DNA from: Brachybacterium sp. Z12
Lineage (GTDB): Bacteria; Actinomycetota; Actinomycetes; Actinomycetales; Dermabacteraceae
Assembly: GCF_014400405.1 (NCBI RefSeq)
Contig: NZ_CP060496.1
Location: 3,162,001 to 3,226,000 of the forward strand
Direction: 5' to 3'
Length of the DNA stretch: 64,000 bases
Shown here: positions 32,361-42,463 of the stretch, piece after piece
Position numbering within the stretch: position 1 is the first letter of the stretch
Layout of the letters: every line of letters starts with the position of its first letter
Position numbers and translations under genes: made by a program
The notes under the pieces: generated by a model
Told to the model about the DNA's origin: nothing
Databases searched by the model: none
The model's input: the letters and a program-made list of their open reading frames with translations, nothing else

Positions 32361-33365
32361 TCAGGCCAGGCGCTGCGCCGGGGAGACCGTCATCGCGGGA
32401 TCGGTCTCGGGGATGTCGCCGAGCACCTCGTCGATGTGCGCCTTCACCTCGGCGTCCAGCGTGACGCCGGTGGCCTTGACGTTCTCGGTGATCTGCTCGG
32501 GACGGGAGGCACCGATGATGGCGCCGGCGACGTTGTCGTTGCTGAGCACCCACGCCACGGCCAGCTGCGCCATGGAGAGCCCCAGCTCCTCGGCGATCGG
32601 CTCGAGACCCTGCACGGCCTCGAGCACCGGGTCGTCCAGGAAGCGCTTGATCATGTCCGCGCCGCCCTTCTCGTCACGGGCGCGCGAGCCCTCGGGCGCC
32701 GGGGTGCCGGGCTTGTACTTGCCGGTGAGGATGCCCTGCGCGACCGGTGACCACACGATCTGGGAGACGCCGAGCTCACGCGAGGTGGGCACCACGCGCT
32801 CCTCGATCACGCGCCACAGCATCGAGTACTGGGGCTGGTTGGAGATCAGCTGGATGCCGAGCTCACGGGCCAGCTGATGACCCGCACGGATCTGGTCCGC
32901 GTTCCATTCGGAGACGCCGATGTACAGCGCCTTGCCGGAGTGGACCACGTCGGCGAAGGCCTGCATCGTCTCTTCGAGCGGGGTCGCGTAGTCATAGCGG
33001 TGCGCTTGGTAGAGGTCGACATAGTCGGTCTGGAGGCGGGTGAGCGACGCGTCGATCGATTCGCGGATGTGCTTGCGGGACAGGCCGGTGTCGTTGTGAC
33101 CCTTCGGGCCGGTGGGGAAGTAGACCTTGGTGAAGATCTCGAGCGACTCGCGGCGCTCTCCCTGCAGTGCCTCGCCGAGCACCACCTCGGCGGCGGTGTT
33201 GGCGTAGGTGTCGGCGGTGTCGAAGGTGGAGATGCCCGCGTCGAGTGCGGCGCGCACACAGGCGCGGGCCCGCTCGTCCTCGACCTGGGAGGCGTGGGTG
33301 AGCCAGTTGCCGTAGATGAGCTCGCTGATCTTGAGGCCGGAGCGGCCGAGGTGACGATGTTCCAT
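32361..33365 (-). CDS. Aldo/keto reductase
   Basis: NADPH-dependent (beta/alpha)8 oxidoreductase, 334 residues, with intact frame. It begins MEHRHLGRSGLKISEL. The tetrad is visible: Asp and Tyr in FDTADTYAN, Lys in IFTKVYFP and His in LYQAHRYD. The cofactor end has AGAIIGASRPEQITENVKA. It is closest in style to the Kv-beta-like/YghZ group of reductases acting on small aldehydes such as methylglyoxal. The ATG at 33365 is well placed; the gene is divergent from the DUF779 gene and overlaps nothing. Confidence 0.93.
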   Translation of the reverse strand: MEHRHLGRSGLKISELIYGNWLTHASQVEDERARACVRAALDAGISTFDTADTYANTAAEVVLGEALQGERRESLEIFTKVYFPTGPKGHNDTGLSRKHIRESIDASLTRLQTDYVDLYQAHRYDYATPLEETMQAFADVVHSGKALYIGVSEWNADQIRAGHQLARELGIQLISNQPQYSMLWRVIEERVVPTSRELGVSQIVWSPVAQGILTGKYKPGTPAPEGSRARDEKGGADMIKRFLDDPVLEAVQGLEPIAEELGLSMAQLAVAWVLSNDNVAGAIIGASRPEQITENVKATGVTLDAEVKAHIDEVLGDIPETDPAMTVSPAQRLA

Positions 33366-33465
33366 ACCCGCAACCTTATGGCCGCGGGGCGGGGCCTATC
33401 CTGGTGGTCCATGTCACAGGGCGGCGGTGTCAGCGCCCGTCGGCCGCTCACGGAAGGGGACGACC

Positions 33466-33938
33466 ATGACCGGAACCTCCACCACGCCCGCGCCGCAGCC
33501 CGGGCAGCCGCCTGCCCCGCCGCTGCCCGAACCCACTCCCGGCGACGACGTCCTGGAGATGGAGCCGACAGTCGAGGGCGAGAATTTCTCCCGTGTCGCC
33601 TTCACCGCCGCCGCGGTCGCCCAGATCCAGCGGCTCATCGACCGCAACGGCCCGCTGATGTTCCACCAGTCCGGCGGCTGCTGCGACGGCTCCTCCCCAT
33701 GTGCTTCCCCGAGGGGGACTTCATCACCGGCGACGCCGACGTGAAGATGGGCCACGTCGAGGTGCCGCTGCCGGACGGCACCACCAGCCCGCTGGACTTC
33801 TGGATGAGCCGCGAGCAGTTCACCTACTGGCGCCACACCCACCTCACGATCGACCTGGTCGACGGCCGCGGCGGCGGCTTCAGCCTCGAGACGCCCGACG
33901 GGAAGCGATTCCTGACCAGGTCGCGCATGCTCGACTGA
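33466..33938 (+). CDS. DUF779 protein (one frame break)
   Basis: Small protein (about 157 residues) with the DUF779 signature MFHQSGGCCDGSSPMCFP, where the frame is lost at about 33699 in a CCCC run and one base rejoins it. A Pro-rich N-terminal tail of about 30 residues precedes the domain. The rest (TGDADVKMGHVEVPL; FWMSREQFTYWRHTHLTIDLVDGRGGGFSLE) is typical. The vicinal cysteines suggest metal or redox chemistry. DUF779 genes usually sit beside aldehyde dehydrogenase; here an aldehyde dehydrogenase gene begins 2.9 kb downstream with decayed DNA between. Confidence 0.85.
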
Positions 33939-34013
33939 GTTGCCTGAGCCGCAGCGACGACACATTACCAACGAGCTGGAACCGGTGAAGCCCGGCAGGT
34001 CGCTGGCGAGTTC

Positions 34014-35644
34014 CTACCCTCCCGACTGCGTCCTCGCGATGTCGGGCGGCGGGCAGACGAAGACCCCGTCACCGACCCTGACGACGTCGTAGAGGTCGCG
34101 GTCGATCGGGATGGTCGCGGTCTCGCCTCGGGGATTGCGCCCGATGGGGTCCCATGCCCATCCCGGCCCCTCCACGGACTCGACTATCACCATCGGCACC
34201 TCCGTCCTGATCTGGCTGGCTCCTGCACCCTCCTCTGCGTCTTCGATCAGGCACGCACGGTAGGCAAAGTCCGAGGTGGCGGAGGGCGTGACCCCCATTC
34301 GCAGCTCGTCCAGCCAATCCTCATAGATCTGTCCCCCTGAACCAGAGCCAAATATGTCGCAGCGGTTCCGTACAGAAGGAGGGTCATTACGATCATGAGG
34401 GCCAGAATGTCGCGAGACTTCCGGAAAGCAGCCCCCATACCGTTGTACTCCGCCCACCCCCATATGGCCGCGATGAGCAGCAGCGCCGTCGCGACGTAGA
34501 CGAACAATCCAGCCCCCGCGACGTAGGTCACCCATTGAGGGAAGACGACACGCTCTATTGGTATCCCAAACTCGGCTGACACGGCACCGATTGCAGCCCG
34601 AGTTCCAGCAAATGCTGCGCCGGTTGCCAGTGCGACCACCGAGACGGTCCCCGCGACTCGAGTTCGGGGCTGGATGATCACCAAGTGACGAAGGCCCCTC
34701 ATCGAGAACATGAGCAAAAACGCCAGAAGAAAGGCGGACCACGGCACCCGATCAGCCCCTTCTATCACCGCACGGGACAACAGCCCAAAAGCCGTCACGA
34801 AAGAGCCAGCCAGGAGAACTCCCACTATGCGGACCATCCATCGGTCGCTATTGCCGGTCGACCATAGCCCAATGGCCACCGAAAATACGATGAGAACAGC
34901 AACACACAAAATCCGCAGAGCGAGAGAGACATCTGGAGCAAAAACGGTGGCGGCCGCGACCAAGGAGACAATCAGGCCAAGAAGAAGAATCGCCCTCTGA
35001 ACCAACCAGGAAAGCCACCTTCGCTCGGGGTCAATTATCACGCGAGGCCCTGGGCTGCGGGCGAGGCCGAAGGCCCCAGTGCCAACAATTTGCGGATAGA
35101 CACTCCGCACGCCGGAGAAGTTTTCTCCGGATATGTCGCGATCGCTGTAGATCTCCCACTCGGCCCCCACAGTTCGCCACTCAGGAGGAAACCGCTTCAC
35201 GAACGGCATTGCAGAGAGCCAGCCACCTTCGCTTCGAAACGAGCGAAATGCCGATCGTCGCTCAGCCTTTTGATGTGACCGCTGAAGATACCTCACTTCC
35301 ATGCCGCCGACTTCCTCCAGGAAATCTGCGATCTTCGCACGTGCGACATCCATCGAAGCAATACGCGAGCAATACATAGGAATGGCGAGCATGTACCCCC
35401 GGCCCTCAAGTGCCCGGTAGCCCCATCTACGCTCCTCGAACGCGCTCTCGAAGTGCTGCGGCTCGTATGCGCGAGTGTCCACGTCGACTCTCGCGAACAC
35501 TCTCCGATTGAATCGCTCCACCACCAGTACCCTCCATCGCGATTGCAAGCACGCATTCACCTTTTCCAATGGCGCCGCTCCACCCCAAACCGCCAGTCCT
35601 TGCAGCCTGGCGAACCCACAGACTACGGAAGTCCTGGGCAACAC
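34014..35644 (-). CDS. Lower-GC membrane protein, unknown (one frame break)
   Basis: A protein of up to about 543 residues; I do not recognise the family. The N-terminal half (about 220 residues) is soluble and contains VEVRYLQRSHQK-like basic stretches and EWEIYSDRDISGENFSG. The second half has about eight hydrophobic segments (AILLLGLIVSLVAAATVFA, ILCVAVLIVFSVAIGLW, LLLIAAIWGWAEYN). The frame breaks near 34337 (LALVQ to GGQIYEDWLDEL); one base rejoins a soluble tail. Base composition from about 34,330 to 35,560 is visibly lower in GC, and codons such as AAA, ATA and AGA are common, unlike its neighbours, so transfer is likely. A start at 35392 is also possible. Confidence 0.6.
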
Positions 35645-35804
35645 GCTTGCCGATCGTCAGCTGCCGGGGGCTCCGGACGCCGCTACTTCATGGCCTTCCA
35701 GACACGAGCTGGCACTCCGAAGGCCTGCGTGCGCTCCTGCTGTACGTCTGTACCGGGCGCACGGCAGACTCGTCGCGAAAGCGAGTGTTCGGCCCATCGA
35801 ATCT

Positions 35805-35950
35805 TTCGCTCTAACACCTCCACGGCTACGCCCGGATGGCCTCGCGCGCACCTCCCGTCCTGAAATGAGTTCAACACCGCGGTCCGGAAGCATCCCGGGG
35901 CTGTCGGCATCTGGCACGAGACCAACGCGGTGCCGCTGGACCACCCTGCT
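35805..35950 (+). pseudogene. Remnant of a DUF4188 gene
   Basis: A translated stretch HLHGYARMASR, then (shifted) AHLPS-stop-NEFNTAVRKHPGAVGIWHETNAV matches the expected pattern of DUF4188 proteins (a YAR..H..WxxFN..VGIWHET layout). It contains an in-frame TGA where Trp is expected, a TAA just upstream and a shift between the halves. The upstream and downstream parts of the gene are not recognisable. These are true stop changes, not just a lost base, so real decay is likely. Confidence 0.5.
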
Positions 35951-35974
35951 GCGCAGGCGCCGCTGGCGATCGAC

Positions 35975-36658
35975 CTACCGGAGCGGCGGAGTCCCGGCAG
36001 GATCCACCAGTCCGATGCGAAGGGCGATGACGGTTGCCTGTCTGCGGCCCCGGGCGCCGAATATGCCGAGCAAGCTTCCGACGTGGGGGCTGAAGTTCCC
36101 AACCCCGACGGACGGGTGCTCGGCGATCTCCGGGTTGGTCATGCTCTGTGCGATCCACTCCAGCACCTCCCCCTCGCGCCGTGTCTGCGCCGGTCCCTCG
36201 TAGGCAGCGGTGCGGGCGCGCGGACGCAGTAGGTCGAGCATCACCTGCGGGAATAATAGGCTCGTGCGGTCGGCGAGGGTGCGCAGCACTGCCTGGACCA
36301 TCTCCTCGGCCGGGGATCACTTGAGCAGTAAGCCCGACGCTCCGGCGCGCAGGGTCTCCAACGCATACTCATCATGCTCGAAGGTGTCACGACCAGCACC
36401 TTCGGCGGGCTCGGCAGGAGCTCGGTGGCACGGATCCCGTCACTGCCCGGCATCCGCACGTCCTGTACACCGCCTCGGGGCGGGTGGAGCGGACCACGCC
36501 CACAGCCTCCACCCCGTCCCGGCGGCACCGACGACCTCAGGGTCGGAGCCAAGGATCATGGCCAGGCCCTGCCGAACCATGGGCTCATCATCGACGACGA
36601 TGAGACGGACCGGATCGGCCACGGCCGCGTCCGGCGCGGGGCGGCGGGGGTCGGTCAT
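35975..36658 (-). pseudogene. Decayed NarL/LuxR-type response regulator
   Basis: The start is intact: VRLIVVDDEPMVRQGLAMILGSDPEVVG with the acidic pair of the receiver. The phosphorylation block QDVRMPGSDGIRATELL and PPKVLVVT lie in another frame, then FEHDEYALETLRAGASGLLLK in a third. After this Lys there is TGA (SPAEEM follows), where the family has a sense codon. The helix-turn-helix part (REGEVLEWIAQSMTNPEIAEHPSVGVG) has missense changes at normally conserved positions. Several shifts, a stop and substitutions make it a pseudogene. Its ATG overlaps the tail of a kinase remnant. Confidence 0.75.
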
Positions 36659-36760
36659 CGCAGCGGCCCTTCCCCCAGGAGCGGCAGTTCGACGTGTGCG
36701 ACCCAGTCTCCCCCGCGCGGGTGTCTCCCCCGCGCGGGTGCGCCGCCCAGCGCACGACGG
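36655..36760 (-). pseudogene. C-terminal remnant of a sensor histidine kinase
   Basis: The frame ending at TGA 36655-36657 reads GDWVAHVELPLLGEGPLR, the style of the last strand of a NarX/DesK-type kinase ATPase domain. The stop overlaps the response-regulator ATG (ATGA), the normal kinase-regulator junction. Nothing of the kinase remains upstream, because the aldehyde dehydrogenase gene and its leader begin there on the other strand. A 17-bp tandem duplication lies inside. Confidence 0.4.
36706..36739. repeat. Perfect 17-bp tandem duplication
   Basis: GTCTCCCCCGCGCGGGT occurs twice head to tail (36706-36722 and 36723-36739) within the kinase remnant. It is probably a slippage duplication in DNA no longer under coding constraint. 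Confidence 0.85.
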
Positions 36761-36852
36761 GAGCGCGGAGGGCGGAGGTGACCGCCGCGCTCCAACGACC
36801 GCTCGGAAGGCTGAGCTTTACAGATCCGGGACCTCCGGACGACGGTAGGGAG

Positions 36853-38229
36853 ATGGCTGAATACACGACGACCAACCCGACCACGGGACGGACCGACAAG
36901 GAATTCACCACCCTGGACAGCGCTCAGGTCGAGCACGTGCTCGATCGCTCCCACGCCGCGTTCGCCGAGTGGCGCGCCACCGCAGCGAAGGAGCGCGCCT
37001 CCATCCTGGAGCGGGTCGCCGACGCCTACGACGACCGCTCCCGGGAGCTGGGAGAACTGATCGCCGTCGAGATGGGCAAGCCGCTGCAGCAGGCCATCGG
37101 TGAGGCCGAGCTGGCCGGCTCGATCTACCGCTGGTACGCCACCCACGGGCCGGACCTGCTGCAGCCCGAGCAGCTGGACCCGCAGGGCGCACAGGAATCA
37201 CTGGTCCAGACGGAGCCGATCGGCCCGCTCGTCGGAGTGATGCCCTGGAACTACCCCTACTACCAGGTGGCGCGCTTCGCCGCCCCGAACCTGATGGCGG
37301 GCAACACGGTCATCCTGAAGCACGCGGAGATCTGCGCCGGCTCCTCGGAGATCATGGCGCAGATCCTCCATAAGGCCGGGGTCCCGCGCGATGCCTACGC
37401 CAACGTCTTCGCCTCCCACGACCAGATCGCCGACATGATCGCCGATCCGCGGGTGCGCGGTGTGTCCCTCACCGGCAGCGAGAAGGCGGGTGCGGCGGTC
37501 GCGGAGAACGCCGGCAAGCACCTGAAGAAGTCGGTGCTCGAGCTCGGCGGTTCCGATCCGCTCATCGTGCTCGACGATGCCGACCTCGAGCAGGTCGCCC
37601 GCACCGTCGCCACCGCACGGCTGTCGAACGCGGGACAGGCCTGCAACTCCCCGAAGCGCATCTTCGTGCCCGCGGCGCGTCGTGAGGAGTTCGTCGCGAT
37701 CGTCGTCGAGAGCTTCGAGGACGCGACCATCGGCGATCCGCTGGACGAGGAGGTCGACGTCGGCCCCCTCTCCTCGATCGGTGCGCGTGACGGCGTCGTC
37801 GCTCAGGTCGAACGTGCCGTCGAGCAGGGCGCCACCCTCCATACCGGCGGGCAGGCGCTCGACCGCGACGGGGCCTTCATGCAGCCCGCCGTGCTCACCG
37901 GCGTCACCCAGGACATGGACGCCTACGGCGAGGAGATCTTCGGTCCGGTGGCCGTGATCCACGGTGTCGATTCGGCCGACGAGGCCGTGGAGCTCGCCAA
38001 CGACGTCGACTTCGGGCTGAGCGGTTCCGTCTGGGGCCGCGATCTCGAACGCGCCCAGGAGATCGCCGACCGTCTCGACGTCGGGATGGCCTACATCAAC
38101 GAGCACGGGACGACGCTGGCCGGACTGCCCTTCGGCGGCGTGAAGCGGTCCGGCTTCGGCCGTGAGCTCGGTCGGTGGGGCATGGGAGAGTTCGTCAACG
38201 TCCGCCTGCGCCGCACCTCGGCCGCCTGA
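36853..38229 (+). CDS. Aldehyde dehydrogenase, succinate-semialdehyde type
   Basis: NAD(P)-dependent oxidation of an aldehyde to the acid; 458 residues with intact frame. The motif chain is that of the GabD/Sad group: TNPTTG start, PWNYPYYQVARFAAPNLMAGN, GSEKAGAAVAENAGKHLKKSVLELGGSD with the general-base Glu, and the catalytic Cys in NAGQACNSPKRIF. It ends INEHGTTLAGLPFGGVKRSGFGRELG. The ATG at 36853 has AGGGAG directly abutting it, which is too close for a good ribosome site, so a leaderless start or a slightly different one is possible. Substrate may be succinate semialdehyde. A strong hairpin follows at 38303. Confidence 0.9.
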   Translation: MAEYTTTNPTTGRTDKEFTTLDSAQVEHVLDRSHAAFAEWRATAAKERASILERVADAYDDRSRELGELIAVEMGKPLQQAIGEAELAGSIYRWYATHGPDLLQPEQLDPQGAQESLVQTEPIGPLVGVMPWNYPYYQVARFAAPNLMAGNTVILKHAEICAGSSEIMAQILHKAGVPRDAYANVFASHDQIADMIADPRVRGVSLTGSEKAGAAVAENAGKHLKKSVLELGGSDPLIVLDDADLEQVARTVATARLSNAGQACNSPKRIFVPAARREEFVAIVVESFEDATIGDPLDEEVDVGPLSSIGARDGVVAQVERAVEQGATLHTGGQALDRDGAFMQPAVLTGVTQDMDAYGEEIFGPVAVIHGVDSADEAVELANDVDFGLSGSVWGRDLERAQEIADRLDVGMAYINEHGTTLAGLPFGGVKRSGFGRELGRWGMGEFVNVRLRRTSAA

Positions 38230-38302
38230 CCCCGTCGGAACCCGGGGCCATCCCTCGCCCCGACCCCTCGCAACCCTCGACCCCTCGCCCCCTCGCATCG
38301 AA

Positions 38303-38351
38303 CGGGGCAAAGTTGGGGGAATAGCGCAACCACTCCCCCAACTTTGCCCCG
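38303..38351. terminator. Bidirectional terminator-like hairpin between convergent genes
   Basis: A perfect 17-bp stem (38303-38319 with 38335-38351; CGGGGCAAAGTTGGGGG and complement) around a 15-base loop AATAGCGCAACCACT. It sits between the aldehyde dehydrogenase gene and the convergent ABC exporter operon. It could serve both, although the A-rich stem core and long loop are unusual for a terminator. Confidence 0.6.
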
Positions 38352-38398
38352 CTGGCGCCCCGGCTACGCCCCGCTGACGCCGGGGGCTGCCCAAGGGG

Positions 38399-40493
38399 TT
38401 ACGCCCTGGGCTCGGAGTCCCCTGGCTCCCTGGTCACCGCCGCCTCTGCACCGGTCACCGGCGGGATCGCACCGGTCACCGTCGCCACCTCACCGGTCAC
38501 GGCAGCGACCTCGCCGGTGATCGCGGGGACCGCACCGGTGGTGGTGCCCTCGACCACTGCGTCGTCGGCGTCGGGATCCACCCCGGCCGCGAACTGGGAC
38601 CAGTACAGGCGGTGGTAGGCGCCCTCGGCGTCGAGCAGCTGGTCGTGCGAGCCCTGCTCGACGATGTCGCCGCGCTCCATCACCAGGATCACATCGGCAT
38701 CACGGATCGTGGAGAGGCGGTGGGCGATCACGAAGGAGGTGCGGTCGTGTGCGCAGCGCGGCCATCGCCTCCTGGACCAGCACCTCGGTGCGGGTATCCA
38801 CGGAGGAGGTGGCCTCATCGAGGATCAGCAGCGCCGGATCGGCGAGGAAGGCGCGGGCAATGGTGATCAGCTGCCGCTCACCGGCGGAGACGTTCGCTCC
38901 CTCGTCCTCGATGACGGTGTCGTAGCCGTCGGGCAGGGTGTGCACGAAGCGGTCCACGAAGGTCGCGGTCGCGGCGGCGACGACCTCCTCGTCACTCGCC
39001 TCGAGGCGTCCGTAGCGGATGTTCTCGCGGATCGTGCCGCCGAACAGCACCGCGTCCTGCAGCACCATGCCCACCCGCGAGCGCACGGCGCCGCGATCCA
39101 GCGCGCGGATGTCCACGCCGTCCAGGCGGATCTGCCCGGCGTCGATCTCGTAGAACCGCATGATGAGATTGACCAGGGTGGTCTTCCCGGCACCGGTGGG
39201 GCCCACGATGGCGATGGTCTGCCCGGGCTCCGCGGTCATCGACAGGTCGGTGATCAGCGGCTTGTCCGTGGAATAGGAGAAGGCCACGTGGTCGAACTCG
39301 ACCCGGCCGCGGGTTGCGCCGCTCAGCTCGGCGCGCTCGATCCGCTCGCCATCCGCGACGATCTGCCCGTCGGCCTCCTGCTCCTCGGCATCCAGCAGCT
39401 CGAAGATGCGCTCGGCGGAGGCGACGCCGGAGATCAGCATGTTCGCCATCCCTGCCACCTCCCCGAGCGGTGCGTTGAATTCTCGCGAGTACTGGATGAA
39501 GGCGGTGACCTGGCCCAGCGACATCTGCCCGGCGGCGATCCTCAGCCCGCCGACCACGGCGATCCCGACGTAACCGAGGTAGGTCACCCACTGCATGATC
39601 GGCATGATCATGCCGGAGTAGAACTGCGCCTTGAAGCTGGCTTCCCAGAGCTCCTCGTTGCGGGTGTCGAACTGCTCGCGCATCGCGTCCTGGCGGTCGA
39701 AGACGGTCACCAGGTCGTGTCCGGTGAAGGACTCCTCGACGTGACCGTTCAGGCGCCCGGTGTTCCGCCACTGGGCGGTGAACAGCTTCTGCGACTTCGC
39801 GCCGATGATGCCGATGACCACGGCGGAGATCGGCAGCGCGACCAGGGCGATCAGCGCGAGCTGCCAGGACAGCCAGAACATCATGATGGTGATGCCCACG
39901 ATGGTCAGCACCGCGTAGACCAAGGAGGCGAAGGCCTGCTGGAGGGCGGTCTGAACGTTGTCGACGTCGTTGGTGGTGCGGGAGAGCAGGTCACCGCGCT
40001 GACGGGTGTCGAAGTACGAGAGCGGCAGGCGGTTGACCTTCGCCTCGATCCTCTCGCGCAGCCGGTAGACGATGTTCATGACCACGTCGTTGAGCAGCCG
40101 GCCCTGCAGCCAGTCGAACAGCGCGGCGACCACGTACATGCCCAGCACCAGCAGCAGCAGCCGGCCGAGCGCGTCGAAGTCCACGCCCTGCCCGCTGAGG
40201 AAGCCGTCGAAGATGACGTCCATCGCGTCGCCCAGGATGGCCGGTGCCCATACCGTCAGCACGGTCGAGATGATGCCGAAGGCGAGCACGACGGCGAGGC
40301 CCAGCTTGTGGTCGCCGAAGGTCTTGAACAGCCGGATCGCCGAGGGCCAGAAGGCCTTGGCCTTGCGGGGCGCGCCCTCGCCCCACTCGTTGCTCATCGA
40401 GTCCTGCATCTCGAGGATCTCAGCCTCGGTGAGCTCGGCGCCCCCGACGTTCTTCGCAGCCCGCTTCTCGGAGCTCTGCTTCTTCGCGCTCAT
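38399..40493 (-). CDS. ABC transporter, fused permease and ATPase, subunit 2 (frame break)
   Basis: Half-transporter of a heterodimeric type IV exporter (multidrug or peptide/lipid). After a 60-residue cytosolic tail come six membrane helices (about residues 60-340) with the loop [17 protein letters not shown]. The ATPase domain has Walker [10 protein letters not shown], signature [15 protein letters not shown] (NVSAGE, not LSGGQ), Walker [13 protein letters not shown] and the His switch in [10 protein letters not shown]. The frame breaks near 38745, just before the switch, by a two-base contraction in a GC repeat. The C-terminal tail has Thr/Gly/Val repeats ([11 protein letters not shown]). 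About 698 residues. Overlaps the partner gene (ATGA). Confidence 0.88.
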
Positions 40494-42251
40494 GCCGTCT
40501 CCTCCACGGTGATCTGGGAATCGACGATCTCCCGGTAGGTCTGCGAGCTCTCGAGCAGCTCCTCATGGGTGCCGCGGCCCACGATGCGGCCCTCCTCGAG
40601 CACCAGGATCTGGTCGGCGCCGGTGATGGTGGAGATGCGCTGGGCGACGATGATCGTGGTCGCGCCCCGGGTGTGCTGGGCGAGTCCCTCGCGCACCTTG
40701 GCGTCGGTGGTGACGTCGAGCGCGGAGAAGGAGTCGTCGAAGACGTACACCCGCGGCGGCGCGGCGACCAGGGTGCGGGCGATGCACAGGCGCTGCCGCT
40801 GGCCGCCGGAGACGTTCGTGCCGCCCTGGGAGACGGAGGAGTCCAGCCCCGTCGCGGCGCTCTCGCCCTCGCCGGTGGTGCGGTCGGTGACGAACTCGGT
40901 GCCCTGGGCGACGTCGAGGGCGTGCCACAGCTGCTCGTCGCCGGCCGTCGGATCTCCGAAGCGGAGGTTGTGGCCGATGGTGCCGGAGAACAGGTACGGC
41001 TTCTGCGGCACCAGGCCCACCGCGGCGGAGATGCTCTGGCGGGAGAGGTCCGTGACCGGGACACCGTCGATCAGCACCTGGCCGCCGGTCGCGTCGTGGA
41101 GGCGCGGGATGAGGCTGACCAGGGTGGTCTTGCCCGCGCCGGTCGAGCCGATGATGGCGGTGGTCCTGCCCGCCTCGGCGGTGAAGGAGACACCGTCGAG
41201 CACGGGCGATTCCGCGCCGGGATAGGCGAAGGTGACGTCGCGGAACTCGATGCTCGCGCCGCCCTCCCCTCGAGCGCGACGGGCTGGGCGGGCTCGGCGA
41301 GGGTGGGGACGGTCTCGAGCACCTCGCTGATGCGGCGGCCGCTGATGATCGCGCGCGGGAACATCATGAACATGAAGGTGCCCATCATGACCGCCATCAG
41401 GATCTGCAGCAGGTACTGCATGAACGCGGTCAGCGCGCCCACCTGCACCAGCTCCGCATCCACGCGGTGACCTCCGAACCAGAGCACGGCGGCGGTGGCC
41501 AGGTGCAGCACGATCGTGATCGCGGGGCCCATGATCACGAACAGCCGGCCGATCCGCACCGAGGTGTCGGTGAGGGTGGCGTTGGCGTCGCGGAAGCGCT
41601 CGGTCTCGTGCTGCTCGCGCACGAAGGCGCGCACCACGCGGATCCCCATGATCTGCTCGCGCATCACGCCGTTGATCGAGTCGATGTTGTCCTGCATCCG
41701 CTGGAACAGCGGCATCAGCTCCCGCACCAGGAACCCGACGATCAGCATCGCAACGGCACCGACACCCACACCAGCCAGGACAGTCCCGGATCCTCCTGGA
41801 TCGCCATGATGATCCCGCCGATGGACATGATCGGCACCATGACCATGAAGTTCAGCGTCATCAGCACCAGCATCTGCACCTGCTGGACGTCGTTGGTGGC
41901 GCGCGTGATCAGGGTGGGCGCGCCGTAGCGGGCCATCTCCTCGCTCGAGAAGCGGTCCACGCGGGTGTAGATGGAGCGGCGGATGTCCCGGCCCATCCCC
42001 ATCGAGACCCTCGCCCCGAACCACACCGAGGCGATCGCGGTGATCAGCTGCACCATCGCGACCAGCAGCATCAGGCCGCCGACGCGCCAGATGTAGTCCG
42101 TATCGCCCGTGGCCACACCGTTGTCGATGATGTCGGCGTTGAGGCTGGGCAGGTACAGGGTGGCCAGCACGGTGGCGAGCTGGAGGACGGCCACGGCCGC
42201 CACATGCGGCAGGTACGGCCGCAGGTGGTGCCGGATCAGGGTCCAGAGCAT
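40490..42251 (-). CDS. ABC transporter, fused permease and ATPase, subunit 1 (two frame breaks)
   Basis: Partner half-transporter, about 587 residues after repair, first gene of the pair. The start MLWTLIRHHLRPYLPHVA is at 42251. It has six membrane helices with the coupling loop DRFSSEEMARYGAPTLITRATNDVQQV. The ATPase has Walker A GSTGAGKTT, signature NVSGGQRQRLCIARTL and FDDSFSALDV (Asp in place of the Walker B catalytic Glu, as in degenerate halves of heterodimeric exporters), then VAQRISTI where the switch His is replaced by Gln. Breaks near 41757 and 41272 are each one base. The degenerate site agrees with a heterodimer. Confidence 0.88.
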
Positions 42252-42463
42252 GGGGTGGTCTCCCGAACAGGGGGCGGTGCGGCCGACGGGGGTGGGCGGC
42301 CGAGGTCTCGGTGAAGCGTAGAGCCGCGGGAGGACAGTTCCTGTCCTCCGACGGGGGCGGCCGGGGCGGGCCGCGCCCCTGCATTCTCACCGACCGGCCC
42401 GGGAGGGCGCACCCGACTTTCGGCGGTGCTGCGGGGTGGGGTGGAGCACCCTCCCCTGCGAGA

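Noticed and set aside
38664-40538. 624-residue plus-strand ORF opposite the ABC exporter
   Set aside because: It is the codon-phase shadow of the exporter gene and is rich in His, Asp and Gly without domains.
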